64,000 nt of DNA from Spirosoma rhododendri (GTDB taxonomy: Bacteria; Bacteroidota; Bacteroidia; Cytophagales; Spirosomataceae). The stretch covers positions 496,001-560,000 of the forward strand of contig NZ_CP051677.1 in NCBI RefSeq assembly GCF_012849055.1. Reading direction: 5' to 3'. The first letter of the stretch is position 1; each line of letters begins with the position of its first letter. The notes under the pieces were generated by a model. It saw nothing but the letters and a program-made list of their open reading frames with translations, had not been told where the DNA came from and made no database searches. Shown here piece after piece: positions 42,931-50,972 of the stretch. A program made the translations under genes and the position numbers.

Positions 42931-44790
42931 GCTCTTGGCCGCATAACGATTCATCAACTCTTCGGCTGGAATGAGCAACTCGAAGCGGGTTCCGTTACGG
43001 CCATCGACATGAATTTCACCGTTGAGTTGTTTGCTTAACGACGCAATTAGCCGGTGCCCGAACGAGTTGCCCCGCCCCCACTGCTGCGTGTCGATACCCG
43101 GCCCGTTGTCCTGCACGATAAGCTGGAGTGGCGTGTGGGGTTCGTCCGTCGCGGGGCTGTCGACGGGTGGCCCGAACCGGATAAACAGGTACGGTTTATC
43201 GACGCTGTGGTACGCGTATTTGAAGGCATTCGTCAGCAGTTCGTTGAGGATCAACCCAATCGGCACCGCTACGTCGACATCGAGTTGGAGCGGCATTACG
43301 TCGATGTCGAGGTCAATATCGGCCGGCGCAAAATTGTAGGCACGCATCAGTTCGTGAGCCAGCTCCCGGATGTATTCCTGCATATTCAGGCGACTTACGT
43401 TATCGCTCTGGTACAGCCGGTGGTGAATCATCGCCATGGCTTCGACGCGCAATTGTCCATCGAGTACGGCCTGCGCGGCCACCTTATCCTGCAACCGGTT
43501 CGACTGAAGCCGCAGCAGGCTGGAGATGATGCTGAGGTTGTTTTTGACCCGGTGATGCAATTCCTGCATCAGCGTTTTCAACTGATCGGTCTGCTGGCTG
43601 ATTTGTACATTGTTGGCCGAAATCGTCCGGTTGGTGTCAGCTAGTCGAGCATTGGTACGTTGGATGATTCTGTATTGCCAGAATAGCAGCCCCAGCAGTA
43701 TCATCAGCCCCGACGCTCCCCCAATCAGCCACAAAAGCTGGTTGCGCTGCCGCTCGTTGTCAGTGGCCAGTTGCCCGATCTGAGCCTGCTTCTTTGCCGT
43801 CTGGTAGCGGGTTTCAACTTCGATCAGTTGCCGACTTTTCTCCAGCGTCAGGAGACTGTCGCTGAAGGTTATGTACTGCCGATGATATGCCAACGCCTGT
43901 TTGTAATTGCCCTCATACTCGGCAATGCGCGTCAGAACGTCGTACGCTTCTTTCTGCATCGTGAGGGCTTCGCCCGATTTTGGAGCCAGCGCCAGGGCCA
44001 GCCGGGCATACGTAGCCGCTTCGGCCGGGCGATTCAACAGCAGCAGTGTATTGGGCAGATTGGCATATACGGCTCCTTCAACGGCTTGCTCGTTGGCTTT
44101 CTTAGCCCAGGCCAGACAGACCCGCAGGGCACTTTCCGACTCAGCAAGCCGACCGGCGTTTTTGAGGGTAATAGCCCGGTTGAGCAGTAGCACATGGTAG
44201 CCCCAGTCTTCGTTGATTTGCTTATACAGCCGGAGCGCTTTTTCACTGTAGGCCAGCGATTGGGAACGATGGCGGGCGTTGTCGTAGTAGTTCGCCATGT
44301 TCGACAGTGCATCAGCCTCCGCCCCGACCAGCTTGTATTGCTGCGCTTCGGCCAGCCCCGCCCGGTAATAGTTACCCCGGTTGGTGTCGTCGTTGACGCG
44401 CTCATAAACGTGTCCGATCATAACCAGCAGGTTCGATACCTGCCCGTGATTACCGGCCTGCCGATGCAGGGCAATGGCCCGCTGAAAATAGTCCAGCGCT
44501 TTCGGAAATTCGCTCCGCTGCTTGGCCAGATACCCCATCGACCGGTACACGTTCCCCAGCACAGCGGGCTTACCATTTTTAGTAGCCAGCCGCAGCGCGT
44601 ATTGCAGTACTGAATCAGCCGCGTCGAACTGCCCCCTGTCAACGAACTTGTCGGTGGCAGTCCGGCAGATTTTTATCTGTACCGTATCGGGTTTCTGCCC
44701 AATAGAATCAATGACTACCCGCGCCGATTGCGCCCGCAGTGACGTATAGGCAGTAACCAGCATTAACAGTGTTGATAGAAGTCGCGTCAT
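42925..44790 (-). CDS. Sensor histidine kinase with TPR sensor region (HisKA_2/HWE-like)
   Basis: A 621-residue protein. After a signal sequence come about six TPR units (to about residue 330), a coiled region, a membrane helix (LLWLIGGASGLMILLGLLFW, near 353-372), then a HisKA_2 dimerisation domain (MQELHHRVKNNLSIISSLLRLQ, acceptor His near 412) and an ATPase domain (LILNELLTNAFKYAY, VQDNGPGID, GNSFGHRLI). The TPRs should face the periplasm. No response regulator gene is adjacent, so it is an orphan in this window. Both flanks are repeats or long gaps. Confidence 0.93.
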   Translation of the reverse strand: MTRLLSTLLMLVTAYTSLRAQSARVVIDSIGQKPDTVQIKICRTATDKFVDRGQFDAADSVLQYALRLATKNGKPAVLGNVYRSMGYLAKQRSEFPKALDYFQRAIALHRQAGNHGQVSNLLVMIGHVYERVNDDTNRGNYYRAGLAEAQQYKLVGAEADALSNMANYYDNARHRSQSLAYSEKALRLYKQINEDWGYHVLLLNRAITLKNAGRLAESESALRVCLAWAKKANEQAVEGAVYANLPNTLLLLNRPAEAATYARLALALAPKSGEALTMQKEAYDVLTRIAEYEGNYKQALAYHRQYITFSDSLLTLEKSRQLIEVETRYQTAKKQAQIGQLATDNERQRNQLLWLIGGASGLMILLGLLFWQYRIIQRTNARLADTNRTISANNVQISQQTDQLKTLMQELHHRVKNNLSIISSLLRLQSNRLQDKVAAQAVLDGQLRVEAMAMIHHRLYQSDNVSRLNMQEYIRELAHELMRAYNFAPADIDLDIDVMPLQLDVDVAVPIGLILNELLTNAFKYAYHSVDKPYLFIRFGPPVDSPATDEPHTPLQLIVQDNGPGIDTQQWGRGNSFGHRLIASLSKQLNGEIHVDGRNGTRFELLIPAEELMNRYAAKSV

Positions 44791-45028
44791 GAATCGGGGG
44801 AAAGCTTAAAACTATTCAAATCCTGACAACAACGTATGAAGAAATACTAAATAACAAAAACCATGTATGTGAAGCGCATAAATTTGGCTGTCAATGAGTT
44901 ATGTTTTTACCGACCAGCAGAAATAGTAGTTAGCCCATCCGCTATGCTGCCTGTCGCTGATGACGCAACGAATATGCACAGGCTCATTCTGAGACCAGCT
45001 ACTGGCATCCGCCGGATTTTAGCCACTC

Positions 45029-45979
45029 TTACAGTATCCGTTTCATCTGGATGTTACACCGTTTGTAGGGCGAAGCCGGGCCTTTGACGCGTTCAAAACC
45101 CAGCTTGTGATACAGGCTGATCGCGGGTTTCAGGATCGTATTGCTTTCCAGATACACCGTTGTGGCACCCAGCTGTTTTGCTTTTTCGAGTACGGCCTGC
45201 CCCAGCAGCCAGCCCACATGTCTGCCCTGCGCGCGGGGCGAGACCGCCATTTTCGCCAGTTCGTAGGTTTCGTCGTCCATCTTCAGCAGCGCACACGTGC
45301 CAACAGCTTCGCCGTCGTAGAGGGCCATCAGGATGCAGCCACCCGGCTGAATAATTTTTTCGTACGGGTGATCCAGTGCCTGATAATCGGCGGCTTCCAT
45401 GGTGAAATAAGTCGTGATCCACTCCTGATTCAGCCGCCGAAACGAGTCGTGATACGACTCCTCATACGCGACAATCTCGACCCGGCCGCTCTCGCGCTGT
45501 TTGCGCTGCCGACTGGTTCGGGCCAGCATACTCTGCTGATCGAGCAGGTAATCCAGCTCATCGAGTGCCTGCCAGATATTGTGCTGCATCTGACCCAGTA
45601 GCACATCGACAACCTGGGCGACATCGGCAATCTGCTCCTGAAGAAGCGGTAGCTGCTGCTGCGTTTTCTCTGACAGGGTAACTATCGTTTTGCGCCCATC
45701 ATCGGCCGATTTGGCGACGTGCACGTAGCCCCGCCCCTGCATCTCCTTCACAATCTGACTGACCGACGCCTGCGAATGACCGATGGATACTGCCAACTGG
45801 GCCACCGACTGATTATCCTGCTGACTCAGGGTGTACAGCACGGGAAACCACCTCGGTTCGATTTCCAGACCGTATAGCTGGTATATTTTGGCGGCTTCCT
45901 GCGTGAGCCGGTCGCTGGTTTGGCGCAGTCGGCTACCCAGCGCCATGGCGCCTGTTCTCTGAAAGAAATCGTTTTGCAT
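45029..45979 (-). CDS. MarR-family regulator fused to GNAT acetyltransferase
   Basis: A 316-residue two-domain protein. Residues about 1-150 form a winged-helix MarR domain (QLAVSIGHSQASVSQIVKEM as recognition region). Residues about 165-316 form a GNAT domain with the acetyl-CoA loop (MAVSPRAQGRHVGWLLGQAV) and the usual C-terminal LYHKLGFERV. This fusion is a known architecture. It may acetylate a small molecule and regulate genes accordingly; target unknown. It is divergent from gcvH, with 101 bases between the two start codons. Confidence 0.93.
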   Translation of the reverse strand: MQNDFFQRTGAMALGSRLRQTSDRLTQEAAKIYQLYGLEIEPRWFPVLYTLSQQDNQSVAQLAVSIGHSQASVSQIVKEMQGRGYVHVAKSADDGRKTIVTLSEKTQQQLPLLQEQIADVAQVVDVLLGQMQHNIWQALDELDYLLDQQSMLARTSRQRKQRESGRVEIVAYEESYHDSFRRLNQEWITTYFTMEAADYQALDHPYEKIIQPGGCILMALYDGEAVGTCALLKMDDETYELAKMAVSPRAQGRHVGWLLGQAVLEKAKQLGATTVYLESNTILKPAISLYHKLGFERVKGPASPYKRCNIQMKRIL

Positions 45980-46025
45980 AGGTTTTTATATAAGCCCTTA
46001 TGCAATTAACAGAATACTAGTGTCC

Positions 46026-46057
46026 GTTGCAAATGCGGGTCGCAATACCGTATTTTG
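46026..46057 (+). promoter_or_regulatory. Probable promoter for gcvH
   Basis: GTTG at 46026-46029, 21-base spacer, TATTTTG at 46051-46057. The -7 box lacks one T of TAnnTTTG. It lies 23 bases before the gcvH ATG. Confidence 0.5.
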
Positions 46058-46080
46058 CATCCATAAATCACGTACCTGAA

Positions 46081-46461
46081 ATGAATTTCCCCGCAGAACT
46101 GAAATATACGCAGGACCACGAGTGGATTCGGCTGGAAGCCGACGGAACGGCCGTTGTTGGCATCACTGATTTTGCGCAGCACGAGTTGGGCGACATCGTT
46201 TTCGTCGACGTATCGTCGGTTGGTCAGTCGCTGGCGCAGGGCGACGTATTTGGGTCGGTCGAAGCCGTTAAAACTGTATCTGATCTGTTTTTGCCCCTCG
46301 AAGGTGAGATTCTGGAACTCAACAGCGCGGTCGAGAAAAAGCCCGAACTGCTCAACAGCGACCCCTACGGCGATGGCTGGATCATCAAGATCAAACCGGC
46401 CAACACCGATTTCGACAGCCTGCTAAGCGTCGACGCCTATCAGGAACTGGTGGGAGCCTGA
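46081..46461 (+). CDS. gcvH: Glycine cleavage system H protein
   Basis: A 126-residue lipoyl carrier. The lipoylated residue is Lys64 in [13 protein letters not shown]. The start [15 protein letters not shown] is the usual N-terminus of the family; an in-frame start at 46027 would overlap the promoter. It shuttles the aminomethyl group between the P, T and L proteins, which are not in this window. It is followed by an intrinsic terminator. Confidence 0.97.
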   Translation: MNFPAELKYTQDHEWIRLEADGTAVVGITDFAQHELGDIVFVDVSSVGQSLAQGDVFGSVEAVKTVSDLFLPLEGEILELNSAVEKKPELLNSDPYGDGWIIKIKPANTDFDSLLSVDAYQELVGA

Positions 46462-46485
46462 TCGTTCTGACTATATACCAATAAG

Positions 46486-46522
46486 AAGGCTCCACCAGCA
46501 CCGCGCCGGGGGAGCCTTTTTT
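46486..46522 (+). terminator. Intrinsic terminator after gcvH
   Basis: AAGGCTCC (46486-46493) pairs with GGAGCCTT (46511-46518), followed by TTTT. It ends 28 bases before the dihydroorotase-like start at 46550, so some read-through or a promoter inside the hairpin region must feed that gene. Confidence 0.85.
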
Positions 46523-46549
46523 ATGAAAACGCAACGAGCAACTTTCTTC

Positions 46550-47842
46550 ATGAACCTATTTATTCGCGCGGCCCGGATTGTTGATGCGACTTCGGCCCAC
46601 GATGGGCAAGCGGTCGATCTGCTGATTGAAAACGGCCTGATTCGGCAGATTGGCACTGACCTATCGGCTCCCGACGGTATCCGGATAATCGAAGGCGATA
46701 ATTTACACGTGTCGGCGGGCTGGCTCGACATGCGGGTGCTGGCCCAGGACCCCGGCTTCGAGCACAAGGAAGACCTCACGAGCGTATGTCGGGCGGCAGC
46801 GGCTGGCGGCTTCACCGACATTGCCCTCCTGCCCAACACGCAGCCGGTTATCGACGCGAAAGGCGCGCTGGGTTATGTACAGCGAATGAGCGACGGACTC
46901 GACGCGCGGGTTCATGTACTGGCAGCCGTAACGAAGGGAGCCGCCGGGGTCGACTTTACGGACATGATCGATCTGCACCATGCCGGGGCGGTCGCCTTCT
47001 CCGACGGGACGCACTCGCTGCAAAACCCCGATCTGCTGCTGAAGACGTTGCAATACCTGCAACCCATCGGCGGGTTGCTCATCAATCAGCCCGAAGAAGC
47101 CACCCTGACCCGGTACGGGCAGATGCACGAGGGGATTCAGAGTACGTTGCTGGGTATGAAAGGTATACCGGCGCTGGCCGAAGAAATTGCCGTCGAGCGC
47201 GACCTGCGGCTGCTGGCTTACGTGCTGGAAGACAGCGAAGAATCGACCGGCGATCGGCCATCTGCGCTGCATTTCTCCACCCTGTCGTCGGCCCGGTCGG
47301 TCGAGCTGATCCGGCAGGCGAAAGCACAGGGCCTGCCCGTTAGCTGCGATGTTGCCGTTCACCAGCTCGTTTTCACCGATACCGACCTGGCTGGTTTCGA
47401 CACCAACCTGAAAGTAAACCCGCCCTTCCGCTCTGCCGCCGACGTCGACGCGCTCTGGGCCGGACTGGCCGATGGTACCATCGACGCGATTGTATCGGAC
47501 CATACTCCGCAGGATGCCGAAAGCAAAAATCTGGAATTTGACCTGGCGGAGTTCGGGATTATCGGTCTGGAAACGGTTTTTGCCGCGCTGATGACCCACA
47601 ACCGCGCCCTGCCGCTGTCGCTCCTGATCGACCGGCTAACGACCCGCCCCCGGCAGATTCTGCGGCTACCCGCTACCCACATTGCCGAAGGTGAACCCGC
47701 TACGCTGACGCTCTTCGACCCCACGCAGTCGTGGACGTATGCCAAAACACGCTCAAAATCGCACAACTCGCCATTTCTGGGCCAAACCCTGACTGGCCGG
47801 GTATTGGGCACGGTGGTTGGCGGGCATTTCACGGTTAAGTGA
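46550..47842 (+). CDS. Dihydroorotase-like amidohydrolase lacking the HxH metal ligands
   Basis: A 430-residue protein of the dihydroorotase family, with the usual order of motifs. The first metal motif, normally DxHxH, reads DMRVLAQDPG here, so Arg62 and Leu64 replace the two histidines. LPNTQPVID, VNPPFRSAADVDAL and IVSDHTPQDAESK are retained, including the Asp of the last motif. Loss of both ligands predicts an inactive or altered enzyme, as in the PyrC' partners known to support aspartate transcarbamoylase in other bacteria. Similar proteins occur in other Bacteroidota. The start at 46550 is preferred over 46523, which touches the terminator's T-run. No other pyrimidine gene is nearby. 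Confidence 0.85.
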   Translation: MNLFIRAARIVDATSAHDGQAVDLLIENGLIRQIGTDLSAPDGIRIIEGDNLHVSAGWLDMRVLAQDPGFEHKEDLTSVCRAAAAGGFTDIALLPNTQPVIDAKGALGYVQRMSDGLDARVHVLAAVTKGAAGVDFTDMIDLHHAGAVAFSDGTHSLQNPDLLLKTLQYLQPIGGLLINQPEEATLTRYGQMHEGIQSTLLGMKGIPALAEEIAVERDLRLLAYVLEDSEESTGDRPSALHFSTLSSARSVELIRQAKAQGLPVSCDVAVHQLVFTDTDLAGFDTNLKVNPPFRSAADVDALWAGLADGTIDAIVSDHTPQDAESKNLEFDLAEFGIIGLETVFAALMTHNRALPLSLLIDRLTTRPRQILRLPATHIAEGEPATLTLFDPTQSWTYAKTRSKSHNSPFLGQTLTGRVLGTVVGGHFTVK

Positions 47843-47856
47843 ATCGATTAATTACA

Positions 47857-47955
47857 TTGTCCCCGGCAGCTTCCAGCTGTCGGAGCCGTAGGCTAAGTGC
47901 AATTACCTGATTAGCCGCTGACGCGGCTCCGACAGCTGGAAGCTGCCGGGGACAA
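47857..47955. repeat. Palindromic repeat family A, copy 3
   Basis: Arms at 47857-47888 and 47924-47955 are exact reverse complements over 32 bases. The core CCGGCAGCTTCCAGCTGTCG is shared with copy 1 and covaries with copy 2. The loop holds TAGGCTAA/TTAGCC, as copy 1 does. It lies between the dihydroorotase-like and DUF4199 genes. Confidence 0.9.
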
Positions 47956-48056
47956 AATACAGTCAATGGTTGAGTTTTCTGCTGTGCCGGTGCATGTTTC
48001 AGCTGCGTGGTATATCACTCATCGAATGGTTACCCATAGACTTTGAAAATATTGAT

Positions 48057-48119
48057 ATGAATACCTTTCTGTCTTACTTCAACAACCCGCTGCTGAAATA
48101 TCCGGTCTTCGGGGGTTGA
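48057..48119 (+). pseudogene. 5' fragment of the DUF4199 gene in a different frame
   Basis: ATG at 48057 opens 20 codons (MNTFLSYFNNPLLKYPVFGG) that end in TGA at 48117-48119. The downstream frame, entered at 48116, continues directly with LITGLFCFIYFLSLYALG. The run of five G at 48111-48115 is where one extra G would join the frames into a natural N-terminus. It is either a real one-base deletion, slippage, or a sequence error. Confidence 0.6.
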
Positions 48120-48610
48120 TCACCGGGCTTTTCTGCTTCATCTACTTCCTGTCTCTGTACGCGCTGGGCATTCCCCCGCTGGGCAACATTCGCGTGCTCG
48201 ACTTCGGCATCGTCATCATCATGATGATTGCGACCGTCTGGTACTACCGGAAGCACGTAGGCAAGGGCACGCTCCACCTGTGGGAAGGCATTACAATCTG
48301 CTACGTGCTCAACACGATAGCCGCCCTGCTGACAGGATGGCTCATTTATTTTTTCGTCACGGTTGTCAATCCCGACGTATTTGCGGAATACGTCATTAAC
48401 TCAAAAAAGCTGCTCCTCGAAGGCAAAAAACAACTGGTCGATCAGTTCGGGCCGGAAACGTTTGCCGAGCAGTGGCAGAAGGTCAGCGCGATGACACCCG
48501 GCGTGCTGCTGCCCGACGAAATGACCAAGAAAACCGCGCTGGCCGTGTTGCCGGTGCTGATTATTTCGTTGATCTTTCGCAAACAGGATTACGGTATCTA
48601 CCGGCAGTAA
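48116..48610 (+). CDS. DUF4199-type membrane protein (main frame; probably frameshifted at its 5' end)
   Basis: A 164-residue frame from a TTG at 48116 with about four membrane segments (FCFIYFLSLYALG, IVIIMMIATVWYY, NTIAALLTGWLIYFFVTVV, TALAVLPVLIISLIF) and a soluble loop between the third and fourth. The layout is like that of the next gene. An N-terminal 20 residues appear to be encoded in another frame just upstream (48057-48119). If the frames are not joined, translation would have to start inside the first membrane helix, so the function is in doubt. The role of DUF4199 proteins is unknown. Confidence 0.75.
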   Translation: MITGLFCFIYFLSLYALGIPPLGNIRVLDFGIVIIMMIATVWYYRKHVGKGTLHLWEGITICYVLNTIAALLTGWLIYFFVTVVNPDVFAEYVINSKKLLLEGKKQLVDQFGPETFAEQWQKVSAMTPGVLLPDEMTKKTALAVLPVLIISLIFRKQDYGIYRQ

Positions 48611-48658
48611 TTACTCTGTGTTCTCTCTATAACCAATCGTTTCTTTTCCACTGTTACC

Positions 48659-49171
48659 ATGAACGAACAACCTTCTTCGGCGCGCATTGCCCTCAAATGG
48701 GGCGGTATTCTGGGTCTCGTGCTGATTCTGATTACCCTGATTATGTACATGACCAACCCGGCGGGCAACCCCAGCTTTTCAGTCCTGACGCTGGTGGCGA
48801 TGGTTGGCTTTCTGGTGCTGGGCTTGCAGGAGTACCGGCGCGCAAACGAAGGTTTTCTCACCTACGGCGAAGGAATGAGTATCGGCGCGCTGCTATCGGC
48901 GGTAGCGGGGCTGCTGTCGTCGGCGTTTATTACGTTCTACAACGTTGTTATCGACCCGACTATTCAGCAGCGGACCATTGAAGGAGCCCGCGAACAGCTG
49001 GAGAAGCAGGGCATGGACGACGATCAGATTGACAAGGCGATGGAGCTGGCGCAAAAATTTCAGTCGCCCGGTTTCGTTTTTGTATCGGGTGTGTTCGGTA
49101 CCATCATCATGGGTGTGCTGCTGACCCTGATCGTCGCGGCTGTGCTGCGCCGGAATCGCCCCCTGTTCTAA
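48659..49171 (+). CDS. DUF4199-domain membrane protein
   Basis: A 170-residue protein with four membrane segments: ALKWGGILGLVLILITLIMY, TLVAMVGFLVLGL, IGALLSAVAGLLSSAFITFY and FVFVSGVFGTIIMGVLLTLI. A charged amphipathic stretch (about residues 100-135) lies before the last. It fits the DUF4199 family found widely in Bacteroidota; no function is established. It follows the frameshifted paralogue by 48 bases and precedes gldF by 26, so the three may be one transcript. Confidence 0.82.
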   Translation: MNEQPSSARIALKWGGILGLVLILITLIMYMTNPAGNPSFSVLTLVAMVGFLVLGLQEYRRANEGFLTYGEGMSIGALLSAVAGLLSSAFITFYNVVIDPTIQQRTIEGAREQLEKQGMDDDQIDKAMELAQKFQSPGFVFVSGVFGTIIMGVLLTLIVAAVLRRNRPLF

Positions 49172-49197
49172 CCCGCACCTTACCCCAATCGCTATCC

Positions 49198-49917
49198 GTG
49201 CTGGCTATTTTTCGTAAAGAAATCAATCAGTTTTTCTCGTCGCCCATCGCGTACATCATCATGGCTGTTTTTCTGACGGCTGTGGGGCTGATGCTGTGGG
49301 TGTTTCCGGATACAAGCCTGCTGGACGCCGGGTACGCCGACCTGTCCGCTTTTTTCAGCCTGACACCCTACGTACTCCTGTTTCTGGTACCGGCCATCAC
49401 GATGCGGACCATTGCCGACGAGGTCCGCAGCGGTACCCTCGAATGGGTGCTGACCAAGCCCGTCAGCCGGTGGGGCGTAGTGGGGGGCAAGTTTTTGGCC
49501 TGCTGGCTGCTGGTGCTCATTACCCTGCTCCCAACGCTGCTGTACTATCTGACGCTGTATCAGCTCGGCTCGCCCGTCGGCAACATCGATTCGGCGGGGG
49601 TGTTCGGTGCCTACACAGGGTTGCTGCTGCTGGCGGGCGTGTTTGTCGCCATCGGGTTGTGGGCCTCGTCGCTCAATGATAATCAGGTGGTTGCTTTCGT
49701 GCTGGGCGTCTTTCTGTGCTTTCTGCTGTTTGTTGGGCTGGGCGCCATTGCCAGCCTGCCGATACTGGGCAGCGCGGGCTACTACGTGGGGTATTTCGCC
49801 CTCGATGAGCAGTACCGCGCGCTGGGTCGTGGCCTGATCGACTCCCGCAACGTTATTTATCTGTTGAGCCTGATGGCCTTTTTTTTATGGCTGACCGTCA
49901 ATCGGTTGAACCGGTAA
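49198..49917 (+). CDS. gldF: GldF, gliding-motility-associated ABC transporter permease
   Basis: A 239-residue permease with six membrane segments and the ABC-2 pattern (ITMRTIADEVRSGTLEWVLTKP). The N-terminus MLAIFRKEINQFFSSPIAY is typical of GldF. The start is a GTG at 49198. GldF works with the ATPase GldA and with GldG in species that glide. gldG normally follows gldF but a VanZ-like gene does here instead, so either the pair is split or this is another permease of the same family. Confidence 0.85.
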   Translation: MLAIFRKEINQFFSSPIAYIIMAVFLTAVGLMLWVFPDTSLLDAGYADLSAFFSLTPYVLLFLVPAITMRTIADEVRSGTLEWVLTKPVSRWGVVGGKFLACWLLVLITLLPTLLYYLTLYQLGSPVGNIDSAGVFGAYTGLLLLAGVFVAIGLWASSLNDNQVVAFVLGVFLCFLLFVGLGAIASLPILGSAGYYVGYFALDEQYRALGRGLIDSRNVIYLLSLMAFFLWLTVNRLNR

Positions 49918-49937
49918 GAGTGTAGACCAAAAACGCT

Positions 49938-50297
49938 ATGAACACAATGATCTTTAAAAAACTGCTGTTGATCGCGGCTATCGGGTGGACAATCATCATG
50001 TTTATCGGGTGCTCGTGGCCGGGTGAAAGCGTGCCGGAATCGCTCTCGAACCGGGATAAACTGACGCACATCGCCATTTTCGCGGCCTTCGGTTTTCTCT
50101 GGCGGCTGGCGGGTCAAAGTACCGTCAAGGTGTTGCTGGCGGGTATTCTCTACGGCGTCCTGATCGAGATCTGGCAGGGTATCATGCCCATCAACCGGTC
50201 GTGCGATCTGGCCGATGCCGTAGCCGATACGGCTGGCGTTTGCATCGGTATCCTGCTCGCCCTACCCATTAACCGGTACCTGTCGAAAGTCGTTTAG
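49938..50297 (+). CDS. VanZ-like family membrane protein
   Basis: A 119-residue protein with four membrane segments and the VanZ-family markers: DKLTHIAIFAAFGFLW after the first helix, a Glu/Gln pair in GVLIEIWQGIMP, and a conserved CDLADAVADTAGVCIG. The role in most bacteria is unknown; in enterococci VanZ gives low-level teicoplanin resistance. It begins 20 bases after gldF and is probably co-transcribed with it. Confidence 0.85.
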   Translation: MNTMIFKKLLLIAAIGWTIIMFIGCSWPGESVPESLSNRDKLTHIAIFAAFGFLWRLAGQSTVKVLLAGILYGVLIEIWQGIMPINRSCDLADAVADTAGVCIGILLALPINRYLSKVV

Positions 50298-50327
50298 AGG
50301 CTGTTTGCGCGTTCAGGCGCGCTTCCC

Positions 50328-50972
50328 CTATATCCCGTGCCGGAGGGCAAACTGGATCAGGTCGGTGACTTTAGTGATGCCTAATTTGAAGTGAATGTTT
50401 TTGCGGTGTGTCTTCACCGTTTCGACGCTGATATGCATCCGGGCGGCTATCTGCTCATTGTTCAGCCCTTCCCGAACCAGCGCCACCACTTCTACTTCCC
50501 GAAAACTCAGGTTTAACCGGCGGGCAAATTCGTCGCCGAACGCGTCGTCGATGGGCGCAGCTTTGTTTGCCAGCTCACCAACAAAGTGCGTTTCGTTGGC
50601 CAGTACCGCCCGGATACCCCGCAGTAAATCGGCCGTTTTGGCCTCCTTGAGCATATACCCGTGCAGGCCCGCCCGGCGGGATTCGTCCATCAGCCGGGTC
50701 TGGTTATACATCGTCAGCATCAGAATCCGGACGGCGGGAAAGTTGGCCATGATGGTCTTGCCGAGGTCGATGCCGTTGCTATGGTGGAGGTTTATATCGA
50801 GCAGAATCAGATGCGGGCTGGTACGCTGGATGGCGGGCAGCGCATCAGCTGCGTCGAACACCTGTCCACAGATCATCAGGTCGGGTTGGGTGCTGAGTAA
50901 ACTAACCAGCGCGTCGTTGAAAATACGGTGATCGTCAATCAGTAGCAGGCGGGCGGGGTTGGGGCGGTTCAT
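50328..50972 (-). CDS. NarL/LuxR-type response regulator
   Basis: From the ATG ending at 50972 the protein has 214 residues. The receiver domain shows LIDDH near residue 12, the acceptor Asp59 in LILLDINLHHSNG, and Lys in GYMLKEAK. A LuxR-type HTH begins near residue 147 (LSFREVEVVALVREGLNNEQ, then ISVETVKTHRKNI). A start further upstream at 51023 would deepen the overlap with the kinase gene without adding family sequence. It overlaps the kinase's 3' end by 38 bases, so it is coupled to it. Confidence 0.94.
   Translation of the reverse strand: MNRPNPARLLLIDDHRIFNDALVSLLSTQPDLMICGQVFDAADALPAIQRTSPHLILLDINLHHSNGIDLGKTIMANFPAVRILMLTMYNQTRLMDESRRAGLHGYMLKEAKTADLLRGIRAVLANETHFVGELANKAAPIDDAFGDEFARRLNLSFREVEVVALVREGLNNEQIAARMHISVETVKTHRKNIHFKLGITKVTDLIQFALRHGI

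Noticed and set aside
44863..45087. A 74-codon plus-strand frame downstream of a TAAATTTG box at 44879
   Set aside because: The box lies inside the frame rather than before it, the protein has no recognisable features, and the 3' part overlaps the MarR-GNAT gene. Probably chance.
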